DNA of 39,104 bases from Lingula anatina (Eukaryota > Brachiopoda > Lingulata > Lingulida > Lingulidae): assembly GCF_001039355.2 (NCBI RefSeq), contig NW_019775635.1, forward strand, positions 382,205-421,308, given 5' to 3'. Both the position numbers and the translations under genes were made by a program. Every line of letters begins with the position of its first letter. Position 1 is the first letter of the stretch. Shown here one piece after another: positions 33,904 to 39,104 of this stretch. Under the pieces are notes generated by a model. That model saw only the letters and a list, made by a program, of their open reading frames with translations. It made no database searches and was not told the origin of the DNA.

Positions 33904-35593
33904 GTACGTAGCAGCAGTGACAGCGCCAACATTTTGGTTGACTGTGGTTTGGAACTTTTTTGCACAGCATGAAAGTGATATTGTGATTACTGTCACTCTT
34001 TGTGACAAAAAGTCCTGGCAAACTGCTCTGTGGAACTGAAATGGTTCATTTTTTGAAGTTGTATTAATTAATTGTATTATTTATTTATTTATTTGTTTAT
34101 TTTGATTGTGACCTTTTGTAAATTGGGGTTGATTTTGATGACAGTTTTGCAGTGGTTAACATTTGAACAAACATTTCCACAACTTTTTTTTTTTTTTTTT
34201 TTCATTTTGATCATTATTCTGCCAACCATTAACTGCTATTTCGCTGATTTTTGAATTAATGGGGAAATGGATGTCATACTTAAATTTAAAAAAAAATCAA
34301 ACCCAGTCTGATTGAACCAAGTCAATCCTAAACCATCACTTTTTATCTTGATTTTTTGTGAAAAAAAATATAGGTTTGCTATATCCTAACTTACTTAAAG
34401 TTCGGCTATATGGTAACCTTGCCAGTTTAACTGCCGATTACAGATGTGGGACTTGGGGTTTTGCTTAAGCTTTGCTGATAAGTCAGGTGTACCATGTTCT
34501 TAATGGTTAAGAATGGGATGTCAGAATATTCCTACAGGTTGCCTTACCTTGTTGTGTTTAGTTATCCCATCTGCCCAGACATCATAGGTGTGGTGTCAAT
34601 TCTTGTGTACCATTTGCCCACCTTGGATGTACCTTGAGAACATACAGATGAATATAATCTATCTTTAAAACCAGTAAAGTTTGTATCTGCACGTTGAAAT
34701 GGCCCACATTTCTGGATGCACATATTCTTATTCCAAACCACCACTACCCCCTGCCCCCACCCCTCAAGTATACAATTAAATTGGGGTATACACAGCATCA
34801 AAAAGGAGTCTGGAGTTCTCTCCGTGTGATGAGCCTTACAAAGAGCCTCAAATGTGTTTTCAAGCACTTTTCACTATGAAACATACTAAAACAGCACCTT
34901 TCTATCCGAATTAGCTATTTTGAAGCATGTATTTGAATTCGAAAAAAAAGTGGCTTAAATAGAGACATTTACTGCACATGTAAATCAATTTTTTTAATGA
35001 AAATAATTCAAAGCAATCAGGTGAAAAAAAACTTTAAAATATAATAAACTGCATGTATTACCTACATTGAAAACAAGTATGAATGTGGTGGAGGTCATTG
35101 TTCAAGGTCATAGCATGAGATCAAAGGTCAAGGTCATAGGAGGTCAAGGTCAAAGCATGGGGGTCATAGTGGTAATGACATTTAATCCCCACCTCTTACC
35201 CTTTTCATTAGTGTAGCACAAAATGGATATAGTGGCATTGGGATAAAGATGCATAGATACTGATATTTGTTCTTTGGTATATAGATGAGTGAAGCCCTCC
35301 TGTTCTTTTTAGAATTATGATGATTTAAATATCTTTGTTTTAGGAGATGTATATGGGTTATTGGCATATTCATTATAAGAATGTTTTGATTGTATTGGTC
35401 TACAAAGGTATTTTAATCAACACTGTAGTTTTTTGCAGCTGTAGTTATGAAATGTTATGACGTAATATTTGTTAAGAGTTTAGAAGAGAGAGGTGGGATA
35501 ATTTTCAGTGGCAGGAGAGTGGAGAGATGGCCTTTTTTTTTTTTTTTTTAAACAAGGAGTTTGAGTTCATATGAACTCTCTGTTTATTTGTAG
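33904..35593 (+). other. Intron E10-E11 (copy 1)
   Basis: 1.7 kb containing poly-T runs near 34184-34202 and the AGGTCA cluster at 35092-35166. No other exon was seen. Confidence 0.6.
35092..35166 (+). promoter_or_regulatory. Cluster of seven AGGTCA-type half-sites (copy 1)
   Basis: Half-sites start at 35092, 35105, 35125, 35131, 35141, 35147 and 35161 (the last GGGTCA), all in the same direction. Two pairs are directly abutting (DR0), and several have the extended TCAAGGTCA form preferred by monomeric receptors of the ERR, SF-1/FTZ-F1 and ROR types. The duplicate array lies at about 38309-38383. It could be an enhancer or simply a repeat-derived array; AAGGTCA words are scattered through other introns. 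Confidence 0.45.
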
Positions 35594-35647
35594 TTGGCCG
35601 GTACAGAGAAAGAAGAGACTTCACAGAAGTCTTTGAATAACTATTGG
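35594..35647 (+). CDS. PRKAG2: E11 (copy 1): candidate 18-residue cassette exon
   Basis: 54 nt between TTTATTTGTAG and TATTGG|GTGAGA, phase 0 at both ends, encoding LAGTEKEETSQKSLNNYW. It would insert between SPL of E10 and the VQIYELEEHK-type continuation found in vertebrate gamma subunits, i.e. at the end of the CBS-1 terminal helix. It is hydrophilic and Ser/Thr/Lys/Glu-rich, compatible with a surface loop. The copy at 38798 is identical. Vertebrate gamma-1 and gamma-2 sequences known to me have no such insert, so it may be an optional, lineage-specific exon. A chance open segment with decent splice sites is the alternative. Confidence 0.5.
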
Positions 35648-35775
35648 GTGAGATTTTGGTTCCTCTTTTTTTGCCTCTAATCCTTATCTACTCCCACACA
35701 CTAGCAAACGCACATATTAAAGTATGTGTGTATGTCTACATATATATATATATATATGAATGTGCAGTTGTAACT

Positions 35776-35776
35776 N
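35776..35776. other. Single N at duplication junction
   Basis: One ambiguous base in GTAACT-N-GACAG, precisely at the boundary between the two 3.2-kb copies. It marks either a contig join or an unresolved base. Confidence 0.99.
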
Positions 35777-35811
35777 GACAGATTGAAAACATGCTTTTCT
35801 ACTTCTTTCAG

Positions 35812-35860
35812 CACTATAGTGTCGATGATACCATTGAACCAATGGAAATGGGAGAAGAGG
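35812..35860 (+). CDS. PRKAG2: E8 (copy 2): acidic pre-CBS exon
   Basis: Same 49-nt exon as at 32611, with intact splice sites and phase, and one silent difference (Val codon GTC). Probably an allelic duplicate from assembly. If the duplication were real, it would follow E11 in frame. Confidence 0.7.
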
Positions 35861-36458
35861 GTAAGTGCGGGTACAAAGCTAGTGATTGGTAGAAAGGTGA
35901 CCATTTAGTGATATTTAGTATATTATAAACAATTTAGAGAGTTTTTTAGTCTTCATATAGACTTTGGAAGCATATGCTGTAATTCTACATAACCTTGGTC
36001 ACATTTTCACCATGTTTTCATTTACGACTGGAAATCCACTCGGAGAGTGCAGGCCTCTGCTAAGGCAGCTCATGCCTAATTACCAGTTAAAATTATGTTA
36101 ATGGACCACCACCATAATGTATTTGGTCATCAGTTAGCTCATATCTGGCCTATCCTGAAAATTTTATCATAATTTGTTCACAACTTATTGAGTTAAACTG
36201 TTAATTTACAAACCAACAAAGGTGAAAGCATAACCTTCTTGACAGAGGTGCCAATTGTGAACTCTGTACAGGTAAAACAGGTGTCTGTATGTCACTTCTG
36301 CCTGTTATGTAATGACTGATGACGGTGGCAGCAGTGGTTAAAATGACAGTGATGGATGACCCTACGATAGGGATGCACAGATTACACAATACGCAGCCAT
36401 TGAGAGATGAAACGGAATTCTTCATTTTGTCTTCTTTTTTTTTTTTTTTTTTCTGTAG
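35861..36458 (+). other. Intron E8-E9 (copy 2)
   Basis: Counterpart of 32660-33249 with scattered substitutions, a 12-base insertion and a longer T run before the acceptor. Confidence 0.7.
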
Positions 36459-36556
36459 ACGAAGAGATGAATTTTGCTTCCTTCATGAGAGCTCACAAGT
36501 GCTACGACCTAATTCCCACCAGTTCCAAACTTGTGGTCTTTGACACACAGCTGGGC
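36459..36556 (+). CDS. PRKAG2: E9 (copy 2): start of CBS-1
   Basis: Identical to 33250-33347, including acceptor TTCTGTAG and donor GTAAGT. See copy 1 for motifs. Confidence 0.75.
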
Positions 36557-36985
36557 GTAAGTAGGGGAGGGGAATGGCCTTAAAGTATCCACTTCACATT
36601 TTGACTTGTGTGGTTTATGCAATACTGATTACATTATTCTAGTAAGGCACACTGAATTGATAACGGCATAGTCGGGCAATTAGCCATTTATGCAATGTGT
36701 TGTATAAAGCAAGTTGACTTCTACAAACTTGTTGCATTGTCTTTGTGAAGGTATATCAATGTCAGTTATATTAGATTTCCAAAGGGTAGAATTTTCTGTA
36801 TTGAATCAAAAACTAGTACTACATACACTTGATTGTATGAAATAGTTACTATTGTCCTGCATTCAGAGCCTCTTATGTAAGCAGTCAGCAACAAATTCAC
36901 AATGTAATCATGAACACAATGACTTAACCATGGTGGCACTAGGTCATCAGCATTTCACTGTTGACAATTTTGTTTTTGTCTTCAG
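36557..36985 (+). other. Intron E9-E10 (copy 2)
   Basis: Counterpart of 33348-33762; it differs mainly by a small insertion near 36908-36940. Confidence 0.7.
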
Positions 36986-37126
36986 GTGAAGAAGGCGTTC
37001 TTCGCCCTGGTTTACAATGGCGTCAGAGCGGCACCACTGTGGGACAGCTCGAAGCAGGACTACGTGGGCATGCTGACCATTACAGATTTCATCAATATTC
37101 TACAGAAATACTACAAATCACCATTG
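36986..37126 (+). CDS. PRKAG2: E10 (copy 2): core of CBS-1
   Basis: Encodes exactly the same 47 residues as 33763-33903, with seven silent differences (at Val1, Phe6, Gly12, Arg14, Ala16, Pro17 and Leu47 of the exon). The phosphate-contacting Arg and the TITDF Asp are retained. The absence of replacement changes fits an allele or a copy still under selection, not a decaying pseudo-exon. Confidence 0.75.
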
Positions 37127-38797
37127 GTACGTAGCAGCAGTGACAGCGCCAACATTTTGGTTGACTGCGGTTTGGTACTTTTTTTTTGCACAGCATGAAA
37201 GTGATATTGTGATTACTGTCACTCTTTGTCACAAAAAGTCCTGGCAAACTGCTCTGTGGAACTAAACTGGTTCATTTTCTGAAGTTGTATTAATTATATT
37301 ATATTATTTATTAGTTTATTTTGATTGTGACCTTTTGTAAGTTGGGGTTGATTTTGATGACAGTTTTGCAGTGGTTAGCATTTGAACAAACATTTCCACA
37401 ACTTTTTTTTTTTTTTTCATTTTGATCATTATTCTGCCAACCATTAACTGCTATTTTGCTGATTTTTTAATTAATGGGGAAGTGAATGTCATACTTAAAT
37501 TTAAAAAAAAAAAATCAAATCCAGTCCAATTGAACCAAGTCAATCCTAAACTATCATTTTTTATCTTGATTTTTGTGAAAAAAAATATATGTGTGCTATC
37601 TCTAACTACCTAAAGTTCTGCTATGTGGTAACCTTGCCAGTTTAACTGCCAATTTCAGATATGGGACTTGGGGGTTTTGCTAAAGCTTTTCTGATTGGTC
37701 AGGGGTACCAGGTTGTTAATGGTTAAGAATGGGATGTCAGAACATTCCCACAGGTTGCCTTACCTTGTTGTATTTAGTTATCCCATAAGATCAGCCCAGA
37801 CATCATAGGTGTGGTATCAATCCTTGTGTACCTTGTGTGGCCCCTTTGGATGTACCCTGAGAACATACAGATGAATATAACCTGTCATTTAAGTAAAGTT
37901 TGTATCTGCACGTTGAAATGGCCCACATTTCTGGTTGCACATGTTCTTATTCCAAACCACCCCCTCTCCCCCCGCCTCCACCCCTCAAGTATACAATTGG
38001 GGGTATACACAGCATCTGAAAGGAGTCTGAAGTTCTCTCTGTGTGATGAGCCTTACATAGAGCCTCACAAATGTGTTTTCAAGCACTTTTCACTGTGAAA
38101 CATACTGAAACAGCACCTGTCTATCCAAATTATCTATTTTGAAGCATGCATTTGAAGTCGGAAAAAAAAGTGGCTTAAATAGAGACATTTTACTGCAAAT
38201 GTAAATCAATTATTTTATGAAAAAAATTTAAAGTAATCTGGTAAAAAAACTTTACAAAATAATAAATTGCATGTATTACCTACATTGAAAACAAGTGTGA
38301 ATGTGGTGGAGGTCATTGTTCAAGGTCATAGCATGAGATCAAAGGTCAAGGTCATAGGAGGTCAAGGTCAAAGCATGGGGGTCATAGTGGTTATGACATT
38401 TAATCCCCACCTCTTACCCTTTTCATTAGTGTAGCACAAAACAGATATAGTGGCATTGGGATAAGGATGCATAGATACTGATATTTGTTCATTGGTATAT
38501 AGATGAGTGAAGCCCTCCTGAATTATGATGATTTAAATATCTTTATATTATGAGATGTATGTGATTGGCATATTCATTATAAGAATGTTTTGATTGTATT
38601 GGTCTACAAAGTTATTTTAATCAACACTGTAGTTTTTTGCAGCTGTAGTTATGAAATGTTATGACATAATATTTGTTAAGAGTTTAGAAGAGAGAGGTGG
38701 GATAATTTTCAGTGGCAGGAGAGTGGAGAGATGGCCTTTTTTTTTTTTTTTTTAAACAAGGAGTTTGAGTTCATATGAACTCTCTGTTTATTTGTAG
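37127..38797 (+). other. Intron E10-E11 (copy 2)
   Basis: Counterpart of 33904-35593, including the second AGGTCA cluster. Small indels are seen near 38520 and in poly-T and poly-A runs. Confidence 0.65.
38309..38383 (+). promoter_or_regulatory. AGGTCA half-site cluster (copy 2)
   Basis: The same seven half-sites in the same order and spacing as 35092-35166; identical by eye although nearby intron sequence has diverged. Confidence 0.4.
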
Positions 38798-38851
38798 TTG
38801 GCCGGTACAGAGAAAGAAGAGACTTCACAGAAGTCTTTGAATAACTATTGG
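38798..38851 (+). CDS. PRKAG2: E11 (copy 2): candidate 18-residue cassette exon
   Basis: 54 nt identical to 35594-35647, with acceptor TTTATTTGTAG and donor TATTGG|GTGAGA. See copy 1. Confidence 0.45.
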
Positions 38852-39104
38852 GTGAGATTTTGGTTCCTCTTTTTTGCCTCTAATCCTTATCTACTCCCAC
38901 ACACTAGCAAACGCACATATTAAAGAATGTGTGTATGTCTACATATATATTTATATATATGAATGTGCAGTTGTAAATATTTTTATATAGGCATGTAGAT
39001 CTTTTTTTGCCATTTTTATATTATATATATTGTGATTTTTATGCCATCTGGGATTGAGATATCTGTGTATGCATGAACTTGTCTGTACGTCGTGCATCAT
39101 TCTA
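38852..39104 (+). other. Start of the intron after E11
   Basis: AT-rich with short TA tracts. The part after about 38976 is unique in the window and is the true continuation toward CBS-2 exons, which are not reached. Confidence 0.6.

Larger units (their letters stand above)
32576..38976 (+). repeat. 3.2-kb direct duplication joined at a single N
   Basis: Copy 1 runs 32576-35775 and copy 2 runs 35777-38976, with the lone N at 35776 exactly between them. The first bases of both copies (GACAGATTGAAAAC) and last bases (GAATGTGCAGTTGTAA) align end to end. Exons E8-E11 occur in both at a nearly constant offset of about 3.2 kb. Introns differ by scattered substitutions and small indels (for example a 12-base insertion near 36190 and poly-T length changes). 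Coding differences by eye: E8 one, E9 none, E10 seven, E11 none, all silent. The likely cause is two haplotype contigs laid end to end. Confidence 0.95.
6438..39104 (+). other. PRKAG2: AMPK gamma subunit gene (partial, 3' end outside window)
   Basis: Gene-level entry. The protein is the nucleotide-sensing gamma subunit of the AMPK alpha-beta-gamma heterotrimer, which binds AMP, ADP and ATP through CBS repeats and controls activation of the kinase in the cytoplasm and nucleus. Exons E2, E3, E4, E6, E7, E8, E9, E10 and E11 were linked by splice consensus and by matching phases (0, 1, 1, 1, 0, 1, 0, 0, 0 at successive exon ends). E2 to E10 sums to 1260 nt, exactly 420 codons. Only the CBS-1 half-site region is in the window; vertebrate gamma subunits carry four CBS repeats, so about 240 residues must lie downstream. 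The long Ser/Pro-rich N-terminal region resembles the gamma-2 type rather than the short gamma-1 type; true orthology to PRKAG2 is inference. Multiple alternative first exons are proposed. Confidence 0.85.

Noticed and set aside
33642-33911. 89-codon open frame overlapping E10 in another frame
   Set aside because: Shadow of the true CBS-1 exon reading frame.

Overview
This window is animal genomic DNA: AT-rich, intron-dominated, full of microsatellites and homopolymer runs, and read almost entirely on the + strand. No bacterial-type gene organisation is present. The one gene recognised with confidence is the gamma (energy-sensing, CBS-domain) subunit of AMP-activated protein kinase, of the long PRKAG2 type. 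Its CBS-1 module is spelled out by exons at 32.6-33.9 kb (motifs [40 protein letters not shown]). The species cannot be fixed from sequence. The small exons, roughly 10-kb introns, high apparent heterozygosity and AAGGTCA-rich introns suggest a marine invertebrate (mollusc, echinoderm or similar); that is inference.

Layout. At 53-1387 is a long Ser/Pro-rich open frame with a good splice donor after codon 435. It is probably an alternative N-terminal exon of this gene, or else part of a neighbour. At 1963-2157 is an orphan exon-like open segment of unknown gene. From 6.4 kb a chain of exons can be followed by splice sites and reading phase: E2 (6438-6521), E3 (6802-6847), E4 (15187-15294), E6 (29243-29827), E7 (30804-30952), E8 (32611-32659), E9 (33250-33347), E10 (33763-33903), E11 (35594-35647). 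All phases agree, and E2 to E10 gives exactly 420 codons. Two further alternative starts are visible: a TATA-box promoter at 9663 with a possible non-coding leader exon ending at 9855, and a TATA-box promoter at 17385 with a 133-codon first exon (E5, 17563-17962). E4 and E5 both end in phase 1 and both join E6 in frame. The window therefore appears to hold several alternative 5' ends feeding a shared Ser/Pro-rich linker (E6-E7) and then the CBS domains. CBS 2-4 lie beyond the right edge.

The last 6.5 kb is a near-perfect direct duplication: 32576-35775 is repeated at 35777-38976, with a single N exactly at the junction. Coding differences between copies are all synonymous (8 silent, 0 replacement in 342 nt by eye). 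The likeliest explanation is two allelic contigs placed end to end in the assembly, not a real exon duplication, though a true duplication would also stay in frame (114 codons, phase 0 to 0).

The introns hold a 168-bp inverted-repeat transposon fossil (MITE), a perfect 16-bp hairpin, several short tandem duplications, clustered AGGTCA nuclear-receptor half-sites, CRE palindromes, many microsatellites and a 241-base assembly gap inside a poly-T tract. No rRNA, intact tRNA, CRISPR array or virus was seen.
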